A stretch of 24,690 bases of DNA, from the NCBI GenBank assembly GCA_002378665.1, contig DFSO01000091.1, positions 1-24,690 on the forward strand. Reading direction: 5' to 3'. This DNA is from Loktanella sp. UBA3435 (GTDB taxonomy: Bacteria; Pseudomonadota; Alphaproteobacteria; Rhodobacterales; Rhodobacteraceae). A program made the translations under genes and the position numbers. The notes under the pieces were generated by a model. It saw only the letters and a list, made by a program, of their open reading frames with translations, did not search any database and had not been told where the DNA came from. Of the stretch, positions 1-7,845 are shown in pieces (position 1 is the stretch's first letter; each line of letters starts with the position of its first letter).

Positions 1-27
1 CAAATTTCCGCGACCACCTCTTATTTT

Positions 28-1974
28 ATGAAAAAATTGGCGTGGGCTGTCCCAACTTTGCTTTCCATTTTTCTGGTCCAAACGGCCACCTACACGGGGT
101 TTATCCTACCAGTCCCGTTTTTCATCATAATTGTATCTGTCATGATAGCGGGTGCATTTGGTAGCGCACGCGCAGGGCTGCTCGCAGGCGTTTTCGCGTC
201 TTTATTCGTAGTGAAATCTTATTTAGATCAATTTGGTCCCGAAACTTTGACAGGTGGCTGGCCTCAGGTGACTGTTGGGGCGATGCTGTTTTTGTTTATC
301 GGCATTTCACTTGGCCGCTTAAAAGACCAAAGGGACACGAGCATGGATGCCCTTCGAGCGACGGAGGAGAAGCTAAAAATATTGCTCCAGCAAGAAATCG
401 CAATGTCGGAAAACCAAATCGCGAAAGTTGCCGAAAGTGATGCGCGTCTCAAAACGGCTGTTCGCCTTGCAGAGATAGGTCACTTTTTGTTTAGCGCAAA
501 AACTGGCATCTGCGAACACTGCTCGGTTCAGCATGCGAGCCATTTTGGCCTGACGCCCGATGAATACCGCGCCATATCGTCTGATAAAGTATCACAATTA
601 TCACTGATCCATGTGGATGATCATCCCACTTTCCTCGAATCCATTCGCCAAGTCGGATTAGGAGTGGCGCAAAACTTTGAATTTCGCGCCGTGCGACCAG
701 ATGGTGAAATCAGGTTTATTCAGCAAATCGAAGAGCCCATTTTTGACCATGAAGGTGAGATGATTGAGAGTTTTGGAACAAGCATCGATATCACCGAGCT
801 TCGCTCTGCCGAGGCACGGGTACGTCAATCGCAACGCATCGAGGCGATCGGCACTTTGACGGGTGGCGTAGCCCATGATTTTAACAACCTGCTCGCGATC
901 ATTCTCGGAAATCTCGAGCTGAGCCTTGAAGTGCCCGGCGAAGCTGAACGCGTTGAATTGATACGATCTGCAATCAAGGCAACTTTGCGCGGTGCTGATC
1001 TTACAAAGAACCTTCTGAGCTTTTCTCGACGTGCCCATCTAGATCCTTCGCGCCAGAACCTGAACAAGATCGTGCAACAGACAATGGCTTGGGGCACACG
1101 GGTTTTACCTGCGACAATTGCTATCGAAAACTCTTTGATGGCTGGCCTTTCGGACGTTGAAATCGATCCAGCATCTGCCGAGAACGCGATCATCAACATC
1201 CTTCTCAACGGGCGTGACGCAATGCCAAATGGTGGGAAAATAACCATTGAGACGTCTAACGTGAGGGTTGGCGATGAATATGTTATCGAGCGCGACGAAG
1301 ATATCGAACCCAGCCGCTATGTCATGCTCGCAATTAGCGACACTGGCCATGGCATACCCAAAAACAAACGTGAGAAAGTCTTTGAACCGTTCTTCACAGA
1401 TAAGCCGGTTGGTTTGGGGTCTGGTCTCGGACTTTCAATGGTGCAGGGGTTCATCAAGCCGTCGGGTGGCGCGATCCGCGTCTATTCGGAGGTCGGTGTT
1501 GGAACCACATTCAAGCTCTACTTCAAAGCGGCCAGCTACGAGCCTTCGAAATCGCGGAAAACGCACAGTCAGCCCACGTACAAAACAAACGGAAATGCAT
1601 CAATTCTCATCGCCGAGGACGAAGACGAGGTCATGCGGATATTGTCACACACGTTGCGAGATGCTGGGTATTCTGTAGAAACTGCCATTTCAGGGGACGA
1701 CGCGCTTGAGGTATTCAAAACCTCTGGACCGTTCGATTTACTGCTAACAGACGTTGTGATGCCCGGCGAACTTTTGGGCCCAGCGCTCGCAAAGGCAATA
1801 CGTCAAATTGATCCCAGTATACCGTGCATATTCCTGTCTGGTTACGCCTCTGAGGCAACGGTGCATGGCAATGGATTAAGGCCTTCGGATATCCGTTTGA
1901 TGAAGCCCGTGAGCCGAATGGACCTGCTCCTTGCGGTTTCAAAAGCGTTATCGGCAGGCACAAAGAGCACCTAA
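28..1974 (+). CDS. Membrane-bound hybrid sensor histidine kinase with receiver domain
   Basis: Hybrid two-component sensor, 648 aa. Residues 5-97 hold about four hydrophobic segments, forming a membrane anchor with little periplasmic sequence. Residues 105-145 look like a coiled linker and 140-257 like a PAS fold. The H-box is GGVAHDFNN with phospho-acceptor H283. The ATPase domain has an N-box at 390-399, a G1 box DTGHG at 438-442, an F-box around FEPFF at 452-456 and a G2 box GLGSGLGLS at 462-470. The C-terminal receiver (525-645) has acidic E530/D531, phospho-acceptor D575 in TDVVMP, S604 and K626. Signal and output are unknown, and no separate regulator gene follows. It converges on the tmoV-like gene with 19 bp between stops. 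The frame is open to the left edge and no Shine-Dalgarno site is visible, so the start is uncertain; MKK followed by a hydrophobic helix makes this Met plausible. Confidence 0.9.
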   Translation: MKKLAWAVPTLLSIFLVQTATYTGFILPVPFFIIIVSVMIAGAFGSARAGLLAGVFASLFVVKSYLDQFGPETLTGGWPQVTVGAMLFLFIGISLGRLKDQRDTSMDALRATEEKLKILLQQEIAMSENQIAKVAESDARLKTAVRLAEIGHFLFSAKTGICEHCSVQHASHFGLTPDEYRAISSDKVSQLSLIHVDDHPTFLESIRQVGLGVAQNFEFRAVRPDGEIRFIQQIEEPIFDHEGEMIESFGTSIDITELRSAEARVRQSQRIEAIGTLTGGVAHDFNNLLAIILGNLELSLEVPGEAERVELIRSAIKATLRGADLTKNLLSFSRRAHLDPSRQNLNKIVQQTMAWGTRVLPATIAIENSLMAGLSDVEIDPASAENAIINILLNGRDAMPNGGKITIETSNVRVGDEYVIERDEDIEPSRYVMLAISDTGHGIPKNKREKVFEPFFTDKPVGLGSGLGLSMVQGFIKPSGGAIRVYSEVGVGTTFKLYFKAASYEPSKSRKTHSQPTYKTNGNASILIAEDEDEVMRILSHTLRDAGYSVETAISGDDALEVFKTSGPFDLLLTDVVMPGELLGPALAKAIRQIDPSIPCIFLSGYASEATVHGNGLRPSDIRLMKPVSRMDLLLAVSKALSAGTKST

Positions 1975-1993
1975 TTTTGAAAGGCGGTCTCCC

Positions 1994-3946
1994 TTAAGGA
2001 AGCCCCAACGCCCGCTTTTTATCTGCCGCCCATTTCATGATCGTCAGATCAAACGTCAAAGCCATCAGCGAAACGCAAATACCAAGCACGAAGTTCTTGC
2101 CGAGGTTCGTGCCAGCCAGCGTCCTTTGCAGTTCTTGCCCAAGGTCTTGCGTCCCAATGAAGGCCGCAATGATCACCATGAAGAAGGCAAACATGATCGC
2201 TTGGTTAAACCCAATCGCCATCGTCGGCAGCGCCAAGGGGAGTTGCACATTCCAGAGCTTTTGCATGCGCGTGGCCCCCGACATATCGGCGGCTTCGGTC
2301 ATCTCTGGCGGCACTGTGCGCAGCCCTTCGATGGTGTAACGCATCAAGGGGACCATTGCGAAAATCAGGATCGAGAAGATCACGGCGATATCGGTAATCC
2401 CGAACAACATGATCGCGGGGATAAGATAGACGAAGCTTGGGAATGTCTGCGCGGTGTCGCACATCAGCAAGACGCGCGTCGACCATTTCTCGGAGCGTGC
2501 TGCAATGATCCCGATTGGCAGACCGATGATCGCGGCAATCGTGACGGCGGCCACGACTGAATAGAGTGTGATGATCGCACGATCCCACCAGCCCGACAGC
2601 GCCACCAATGAGAAGAAGAGAGCCGCGAGAACGGCCTGCTTGCGCCCGGCCAGTGACAGGGCAAAAGCGGTCACAAGCATGATAAACGCGAATGTTGGGA
2701 TCGAGAGCATAAAGTCCCTGAACGGGATCAGGATTTTCACATTCACAAACGCCCGCAAGAACCACGTCGTTGATTTGACGACTTCAATATCGAGGAACCC
2801 TTTGATCAAATTGTCGAGCTCTTTGCCTTGGCTGAAATCTTGCTTACGCCCGATTTCGGCAGCGATAGGCAAGACCAAAGAAAGCAGCGTGAAGCCTACA
2901 AAGAGTCCTGCACCCAAAAGCAGCATTTGGTGCCGTTTCCAAAATGGCGTTCCGCGCTCAAAATGCTCTGGTTGCTTGACGACCCAGGCCTTTGACATGC
3001 GGTCAAGCATCACGGCCAGCAGAACAATCGTCACGCCTATCTCGAAGGAACGACCGAGCTTAAAGCTGCCCATCATTGCGAGTAATTTGGCCCCAAGGCC
3101 CGGCATCCCGATGAAGGCCGTCAAAACGACCATCGCAAGGCAGAGCATGATGACTTGGTTGACGCCAACCAGAATTTCGGTCCGCGCGGAGGGAAGATAG
3201 ACGTGGCGCAGCATCTGGTACTTTGAGCAACCACTCATTTTGCCCGCCTCAACCACCTCTGATGATACCTTTTGCAAGCCCAGCGTTGTCATGAGGATCA
3301 TCGGTGGGATTGCGTAGATTGTTGTGGCGACTGCCCCCGCTGTTGGCCCCACCTTAAAGAAGATGACGGCGGGCAGAAGATAGGTGAAGAAAGGGAGCGT
3401 CTGCAAAACGGATAGGACGGGTTTGATTGTCTTATCGACCCATTCATATTTCCAAGCCGCAATGCCGAGGGACAGGCCAATTACGAATGCCAATGGTGCG
3501 GCAATCGCGAGCACCGACATTGTTTGCATCGCAATCGTCCATTGGCCGATCAGCGCGGTCCAGATCATCGTGCCGCCGCCCAAAAGCGACAGCCGCCAGC
3601 CGCCGAGATAATAGCCCGTCACAGCAGCGATCGCCGCCAATCCTGTCCAAGGCATTGGACCGATGTTTGGCCAGCGATTTTTGCCGTAAAAGATGTTGCC
3701 AGATACGTCCAGCAGCCACTCTAACCCTTCGGTCAGGGTACGTGTGAATGTTAAAAGCCCAAGGTCATCCTTGACGAAGTTGAAGATGATATCCAGAACC
3801 ATCGCAAAGTTCGGGATCGCTGTTTCTGGCAGGCGGTGCATCCAGTTGGGCAACCAGCCGATATATTGCGCAACGGTCAAGACAACAGCCCCGATCAGTA
3901 GACCGATAGCCGCCTGCCCGCGCGTCATTGATCCCGTGCCGTTCAT
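1994..3946 (-). CDS. tmoV: ABC transporter permease, double-domain OpuAB type; probable TMAO permease TmoV
   Basis: Inner-membrane permease, 650 aa, about twice the length of a ProW/OpuAB permease because two permease domains are fused. Each half carries an EAA loop that contacts the ATPase: EAGKMSGCSKYQMLRHVYLP at 233-252 and EAADMSGATRMQKLWNVQLP at 551-570. A shorter hydrophobic N-terminus (10-30) and a linker around 325-410 flank the halves. The start overlaps the end of the ATPase gene by 4 bp (ATGA), so translation is coupled. A second Met at residue 7 is also possible, because GAGGA abuts the first ATG. The fused permease plus ATPase plus choline/betaine-type binding protein fits the roseobacter TMAO importer TmoXVW; glycine betaine or choline remain possible substrates. 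The TMAO assignment rests mainly on the tmm, dmm, mgs and gmaS neighbours. Confidence 0.85.
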   Translation of the reverse strand: MNGTGSMTRGQAAIGLLIGAVVLTVAQYIGWLPNWMHRLPETAIPNFAMVLDIIFNFVKDDLGLLTFTRTLTEGLEWLLDVSGNIFYGKNRWPNIGPMPWTGLAAIAAVTGYYLGGWRLSLLGGGTMIWTALIGQWTIAMQTMSVLAIAAPLAFVIGLSLGIAAWKYEWVDKTIKPVLSVLQTLPFFTYLLPAVIFFKVGPTAGAVATTIYAIPPMILMTTLGLQKVSSEVVEAGKMSGCSKYQMLRHVYLPSARTEILVGVNQVIMLCLAMVVLTAFIGMPGLGAKLLAMMGSFKLGRSFEIGVTIVLLAVMLDRMSKAWVVKQPEHFERGTPFWKRHQMLLLGAGLFVGFTLLSLVLPIAAEIGRKQDFSQGKELDNLIKGFLDIEVVKSTTWFLRAFVNVKILIPFRDFMLSIPTFAFIMLVTAFALSLAGRKQAVLAALFFSLVALSGWWDRAIITLYSVVAAVTIAAIIGLPIGIIAARSEKWSTRVLLMCDTAQTFPSFVYLIPAIMLFGITDIAVIFSILIFAMVPLMRYTIEGLRTVPPEMTEAADMSGATRMQKLWNVQLPLALPTMAIGFNQAIMFAFFMVIIAAFIGTQDLGQELQRTLAGTNLGKNFVLGICVSLMALTFDLTIMKWAADKKRALGLP

Positions 3947-4965
3947 TCCTCGGAGCCCAGCAAAATGTCGAGTGCCGCTTTGCGTGGCATAGCACCCAGC
4001 AGATTATCCCCACGGGTGACAGGGATGAAATCGCGGCTATCGTTAACCAACATCCGCGCCATTTTGTGCACGGTCAGTTTCGCGTCAATCGGATCGCCCG
4101 TACCTTTGGCCTTTGGATCGACCAAGACGCCTGCATGCACAACGCGGGCTTTATCGACTTCCTCAGTGAACTTGCGCACATATTCCGTCGCGGGGTTCAG
4201 CACGATTTGATCGGGCGTATCGCATTGCTCGACGGCGCCGTCCTTCATAATCGCGATCCTGTCGGCAAGCCGCAGGGCCTCGTCAAAGTCATGGGTAATA
4301 AAGACGATTGTTTTGTTGAGCAGTTGCTGGAGCCGCAAGAATTCATCCTGCATTTCGCGGCGAATAAGCGGATCAAGCGCACTGAACGGCTCGTCGAGGA
4401 ACCAGATGTCAGGCTCAATCGCGAGGCTGCGCGCAATGCCGACCCGCTGTTGTTGTCCACCGGACAATTCGCGCGGGAAATAGTCTTCGCGCCCCTCCAA
4501 CCCAACCAGCTTGATCACCTCAAGCGCACGTTCGCGGCGCGCGTGTTTATCTTGGCCGCGCATTTCTAATGGGAAGGCGACGTTATCAAGAACGGAGCGG
4601 TGCGGCAAAAGCCCAAACGACTGAAACACCATGCCCATTTTGGAGCGGCGCAGGTCAATCAGTTCTTTTTCTGGCAATGACATAATGTCTTGCCCTTCGA
4701 CGGAAATCGTACCGCCGGTAATATCATGTAAGCGGGAGAAACAGCGCACGAGGGTGGATTTTCCAGACCCTGAGAGGCCCATGATGACAAGCATCTCGCC
4801 CTTGTGAACATCAAGCGAGACGTCTTTGACGCCCGCGATGTAACCAGCAGCGCGGATATCGTCGTAACTCAGCCCCTTGTCCATCGTCGCCAAGAACTTC
4901 TTGGGGTCGCGTCCAAATATCTTCCATACGTTTTTACATGAAATGACGGGGGTATCGGCTGACAT
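3943..4965 (-). CDS. tmoW: ABC transporter ATPase, OpuAA/ProV type; probable TMAO importer TmoW
   Basis: Cytoplasmic ATPase of the quaternary-amine uptake family, 340 aa. Walker A is GLSGSGKS (63-70), the Q-loop is in VFQSFG (113-118), the signature is LSGGQ (167-171), Walker B is IWFLDEP (187-193) and the switch histidine is H225 in FITHDFDEA. The N-terminal extension before the ABC core (10-45, with GLSYDDIRAAG) and the C-terminal tail (270-340), which resembles part of a CBS module, are typical of ProV/OpuAA proteins that sense ionic strength. The start is supported by AAGGA five bases upstream. It lies 69 bp after the binding-protein gene, with a hairpin between them, and overlaps the permease gene by 4 bp. 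Confidence 0.87.
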   Translation of the reverse strand: MSADTPVISCKNVWKIFGRDPKKFLATMDKGLSYDDIRAAGYIAGVKDVSLDVHKGEMLVIMGLSGSGKSTLVRCFSRLHDITGGTISVEGQDIMSLPEKELIDLRRSKMGMVFQSFGLLPHRSVLDNVAFPLEMRGQDKHARRERALEVIKLVGLEGREDYFPRELSGGQQQRVGIARSLAIEPDIWFLDEPFSALDPLIRREMQDEFLRLQQLLNKTIVFITHDFDEALRLADRIAIMKDGAVEQCDTPDQIVLNPATEYVRKFTEEVDKARVVHAGVLVDPKAKGTGDPIDAKLTVHKMARMLVNDSRDFIPVTRGDNLLGAMPRKAALDILLGSEE

Positions 4966-4986
4966 GGCAATCCTTGCAGTAAGAGA

Positions 4987-5011
4987 CCCCGCCCGAAAAA
5001 CTCGGACGGGG
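4987..5011 (-). promoter_or_regulatory. Hairpin between the binding-protein and ATPase genes
   Basis: An inverted repeat lies in the 69-bp gap between tmoX and tmoW. CCCCG at 4987-4991 pairs with CGGGG at 5007-5011 and CCGA at 4993-4996 with TCGG at 5002-5005, with one mismatch and a five-base loop. No T-run follows on the transcribed strand. It is better explained as an mRNA 3' stabiliser or partial attenuator that raises binding-protein output over the membrane components than as a full terminator. Confidence 0.6.
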
Positions 5012-5034
5012 ATTTGATTGATAGAAGTGGTGGT

Positions 5035-5976
5035 TTAGTTAACCCAACCGCTCCAAACATCTGGGTTGGCTTCCATCCAAGCTGTTGCCGCCTCATCTGG
5101 CTCCAACTCATCGATGTCCACCAGCTTTGCCATCTGAGCAATCTGTGGATTTGTGAAGCTTACCTTCTCGAGAATAGCATAAGCCGCAGGCCATTTCGCT
5201 TCCATGCCATCCCAAGCCGCTTTCTTAAGGTAGCCCGTCGCAGGGTTACCGCAGTCGTAAAGCGCATCTGGATTTGGACCAACGGCAGGATCTTTGTCAC
5301 AGCCTTCTTCCCATGCTGGAAATTCAACAAATTCACCCGGCCAGACAGCCTCGGCAAAGTTTGGCGTCCAGTTGAACACAACGATTGGCTTTTTGTCAGC
5401 TTCCGCTGCGCCGATCTCGGCCCAAAGAGCTGCCGCAGAACCCGCGTTGATCACTTGGAAGTTCATATCGAGCGCTTCGACACGCTCGGCGCCATGCTTA
5501 AGCCAGTCAACAGGACCATCAAGGTAACGGCCTTTTTCGCCGGTCTCAGGCGTTGCGAAAATCGCGGCGCAATCGTTCAAAGCTTTCCAATCTGGCAAGC
5601 CTGGGCATGCATCTTTGGTCCACATTGGATACCACCAATCCTCGCGTGTAACCGCGTTGTGGTCACCCACATCGACGATACCGCCTTTTTCCATGGCAGC
5701 GCGGAAAGATGCGCCAAACGCGCCTTCCCAAACTTCCATCTCAAGCGTCACATCACCCAAACGCACGGATTCGTAGACGGCTTGGCTGTCGGTCGTCACA
5801 TATTCAACGCTGTTGCCTGCACCCTCAAGGATTTGGCCCACAACGTTAGACATCACAATTTGGCTCGACCAGTTGTGAATTGGAATCACGATTGGGTCGC
5901 TGCTGTCTTCTGCAAGAACGGCAAATGGTACAAGCGCAAGTGCGCCCGCCGTCAGTGCTGTTTTCATCATTTTCAT
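5035..5976 (-). CDS. tmoX: Periplasmic quaternary-amine/TMAO-binding protein; probable TmoX
   Basis: Substrate-binding protein of the OpuAC class, 313 aa. The N-terminus is a signal peptide with early lysines, a hydrophobic core and likely cleavage after A22 (VLA/EDS). The mature protein has many tryptophans (W36, W83, W114, W115, W119, W203), as expected for an aromatic cage around a methylated ammonium group, and four cysteines (C123, C136, C226, C242) that could form disulfides. It is the first gene of a minus-strand transporter operon and has AGGGAGA about seven bases before its ATG. Family membership is clear. TMAO specificity is inferred from the surrounding methylamine genes and the fused permease; betaine, choline or carnitine cannot be excluded. 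Confidence 0.85.
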   Translation of the reverse strand: MKMMKTALTAGALALVPFAVLAEDSSDPIVIPIHNWSSQIVMSNVVGQILEGAGNSVEYVTTDSQAVYESVRLGDVTLEMEVWEGAFGASFRAAMEKGGIVDVGDHNAVTREDWWYPMWTKDACPGLPDWKALNDCAAIFATPETGEKGRYLDGPVDWLKHGAERVEALDMNFQVINAGSAAALWAEIGAAEADKKPIVVFNWTPNFAEAVWPGEFVEFPAWEEGCDKDPAVGPNPDALYDCGNPATGYLKKAAWDGMEAKWPAAYAILEKVSFTNPQIAQMAKLVDIDELEPDEAATAWMEANPDVWSGWVN

Positions 5977-6042
5977 TCAACTTCTCCCTATTTGACGCGC
6001 CCGTTGGTTGGCGCAATTCGCGCCCCGTCTAAAACAGGGAGC

Positions 6043-6092
6043 GTCGGATTTTCGTTTCAGCGATTCTGTCGGATTTTAGTTTCAGCGATTCT
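6043..6092. repeat. Two tandem 25-bp direct repeats, candidate operator
   Basis: Two 25-bp units at 6043-6067 and 6068-6092 abut exactly and differ at one base (C or A before GTTTC in the sequence GGATTTT(C/A)GTTTC). Each ends with TTTCAGCGATTCT. They lie 67-116 bp upstream of the tmoX start and 190-240 bp upstream of the mgdA start. Two full helical turns plus a few bases per unit would place two regulator dimers side by side. Which regulator binds is unknown. Confidence 0.75.
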
Positions 6093-6116
6093 AACGTGTC
6101 GCCCGCATTTATCCGC

Positions 6117-6136
6117 TGCCACTGTGGCATTTTTTT
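6117..6136. promoter_or_regulatory. Palindrome TGCCAC-T-GTGGCA followed by a T-run
   Basis: A perfect 13-bp inverted repeat, TGCCACTGTGGCA (6117-6129), is followed directly by seven T residues on the plus strand. As DNA it could be a dimer-binding operator. As plus-strand RNA it could fold to a five-pair stem with a three-base loop and a U-run, like a short intrinsic terminator or attenuator in the leader of the dehydrogenase operon. The sequence alone does not decide between these. Confidence 0.5.
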
Positions 6137-6282
6137 CCTATCAATCAAGTTTTTTTCTCAGGGCTATGTTTTTTACCCCTGGGAAATGAGTAGGCAATGT
6201 CGCATTTGGAGAGATGGATGTCCGATCTCAATTGGACAACAAGCCCGCACTACAAGAAGGTATGACAAAGAGGATGTCGGAT

Positions 6283-7533
6283 ATGCGTTATTCAGGTTTT
6301 AAAGTCATCAAAGAAGCGTTGATGGGGCACAAAGGGTGGACGCCTGCTTGGCGTGATCCAGAGCCGCAGCCGCATTATGACATCGTAATTATTGGCGGCG
6401 GCGGGCATGGTCTTGCGACGGCCTATTATCTCGCCAAAGAATTCAAGCAAAAGCGGATTGCTGTGCTTGAAAAGGGCTGGATCGGCGGCGGTAACGTGGG
6501 TCGAAACACGACGATCATTCGTTCCAACTATCTATTGGATGGCAACGAGCCGTTTTATGAATTCTCGCTCAAGCTTTGGGAAGGGTTGGAGCAAGACTTT
6601 AACTACAACGCGATGATTTCACAGCGCGGCATTCTCAACCTGATTCATACCGACGCCCAGCGCGACGCCTTTACCCGTCGCGGCAATGCCATGATCCTAA
6701 ACGGTGCCGACGCCGAAATGCTGACCACCGCGCAGATTAAAAAGCGCTATCCCTTCCTCAACACCGAAGACTCGCGTTTTCCGATCAAGGGCGGTTTGGC
6801 CCAGCATCGCGGCGGCACAGTGCGCCATGACGCGGTCGCGTGGGGCTATGCACGCGGTGCGGATAGTCGCGGCGTTGATATCATTCAGAACTGCGAAGTG
6901 ACGGGGTTCAAGATCGAGAACGGCAAGTGTCTGGGCGTTGAAACGTCACGCGGGTTTATCGGGGCGACCAAGGTCGGTTGCGCTGTTGCTGGCTCGTCGA
7001 GCCGTTTGATGTCGAAGGCAAACATGCGCCTGCCAATGGAGAGCCACGTGTTGCAGGCCTTCGTCTCAGAGGGTCTCAAACCCGTCATGCCGGGTGTCGT
7101 GACCTTTGGCGCGGGCCACTTTTATTGCAGCCAATCCGACAAAGGCGGCCTTGTGTTCGGCGGCGATATCGACGGCTATAACTCTTACGCCCAGCGCGGC
7201 AACCTGCCCGTGGTCGAGGACGTCTGCGAAGGCGGAATGGCGATTTTCCCCGCCTTCGGGCGCGCGCGTATGTTGCGTATGTGGGGCGGGATCATGGATA
7301 TGTCGATGGACGGATCGCCGATCATCGACCGCACCCATATTGACGGGCTCTATTTCAACGGCGGCTGGTGCTATGGCGGGTTCAAGGCGACGCCTGCCTC
7401 TGGTTTCTGCTTTGCGCATTTGCTGACCCATGACGCGCCGCACCCAACGGCCAAGGCCTACCGCTTTAATCGTTTTGAGAAGGGTCTGGTGATCGACGAA
7501 AAAGGGATGGGCAATCAGCCCAACCTGCATTGA
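6283..7533 (+). CDS. mgdA: Sarcosine oxidase beta-type subunit; probable N-methylglutamate dehydrogenase subunit A
   Basis: FAD-dependent oxidoreductase subunit, 416 aa, the usual length of SoxB. The dinucleotide-binding motif GGGGHG is at 38-43, followed by VLEKGWIGGGNVGRNTT at 61-77. H182 in GGTVRHD is the probable covalent FMN attachment site by analogy with SoxB. In sarcosine oxidase this subunit oxidises the N-methyl group. Beside mgsABC, gmaS and dmm, the likely substrate is N-methylglutamate, giving glutamate plus a folate-bound one-carbon unit. The chosen ATG has AAAGAGGA eight bases upstream and begins with the family-like MRYSGFK; in-frame ATGs at 6214, 6262 and 6274 have poor or wrongly spaced sites. 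First gene of a four-gene operon. Sarcosine remains a real alternative substrate. Confidence 0.8.
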   Translation: MRYSGFKVIKEALMGHKGWTPAWRDPEPQPHYDIVIIGGGGHGLATAYYLAKEFKQKRIAVLEKGWIGGGNVGRNTTIIRSNYLLDGNEPFYEFSLKLWEGLEQDFNYNAMISQRGILNLIHTDAQRDAFTRRGNAMILNGADAEMLTTAQIKKRYPFLNTEDSRFPIKGGLAQHRGGTVRHDAVAWGYARGADSRGVDIIQNCEVTGFKIENGKCLGVETSRGFIGATKVGCAVAGSSSRLMSKANMRLPMESHVLQAFVSEGLKPVMPGVVTFGAGHFYCSQSDKGGLVFGGDIDGYNSYAQRGNLPVVEDVCEGGMAIFPAFGRARMLRMWGGIMDMSMDGSPIIDRTHIDGLYFNGGWCYGGFKATPASGFCFAHLLTHDAPHPTAKAYRFNRFEKGLVIDEKGMGNQPNLH

Positions 7534-7557
7534 TCACTCGGGACAGGACATAAAGAC

Positions 7558-7845
7558 ATGATTATCAACCACCCCCTTCTTGGCCCGCGCGATAGTGCCG
7601 AATTCACCTATCTTGGCGATGCAAAGCTGATTGATCGGCCTGATGCTGCGTCCGAGAATGCCGCGCAAGAATTTTATGAATACGCCTACCTGCGCGACAA
7701 CCCCGCTGGCTGGCACAAGGAATTGTGGTTCCACGAGGCAGGCGACAGATCGTGGCTGGTTGTGACGCGCAACACCCTGACCCACGAAATTTCAAAGGTC
7801 GAACTTGCCCGCGATGTGGCACGCAGCAGGGGGCGCAGCAAATGA
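7558..7845 (+). CDS. mgdB: Sarcosine oxidase delta-type subunit; probable N-methylglutamate dehydrogenase subunit B
   Basis: Small subunit, 95 aa, matching SoxD in length, in position between beta and alpha genes, and in motifs such as GPRD near residue 10 and YLRDNPAGWHKELWFHEAGDRSW in mid-protein. SoxD normally binds zinc through an N-terminal Cys-x2-Cys and further Cys/His residues. Here the equivalent N-terminus reads HPLLG and the later site reads AGDRSW, and the protein has no cysteine at all, so the classic zinc site is lost. GGACAGGA lies about nine bases before the ATG. Its end overlaps the next gene by 4 bp (ATGA). Confidence 0.82.
   Translation: MIINHPLLGPRDSAEFTYLGDAKLIDRPDAASENAAQEFYEYAYLRDNPAGWHKELWFHEAGDRSWLVVTRNTLTHEISKVELARDVARSRGRSK

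Larger units (their letters stand above)
5977..6282. promoter_or_regulatory. Divergent control region between the transporter and dehydrogenase operons
   Basis: This 306-bp gap separates two divergent operons, so it must hold both promoters. It contains a head-to-tail 25-bp repeat (6043-6092), a perfect palindrome followed by a T-run (6117-6136), and an inverted repeat CAGGG-N13-CCCTG (6159-6181). The mgdA-proximal 100 bp could instead be an N-terminal extension of that gene, but the Shine-Dalgarno site favours the later start. No -35/-10 pair was convincing enough to place. Confidence 0.7.

Noticed and set aside
1975..1993. Bidirectional terminator between the kinase and tmoV
   Set aside because: Only AAGG/CCTT can pair around here, too short to support a terminator.
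5014..6189. 391-codon plus-strand frame across tmoX and its upstream region
   Set aside because: Antisense to a well-supported binding protein, no family-like sequence and no ribosome site.
6214..6282. N-terminal extension of mgdA from the ATG at 6214
   Set aside because: No ribosome site and no family-like residues; the ATG at 6283 has AAAGAGGA at good spacing.
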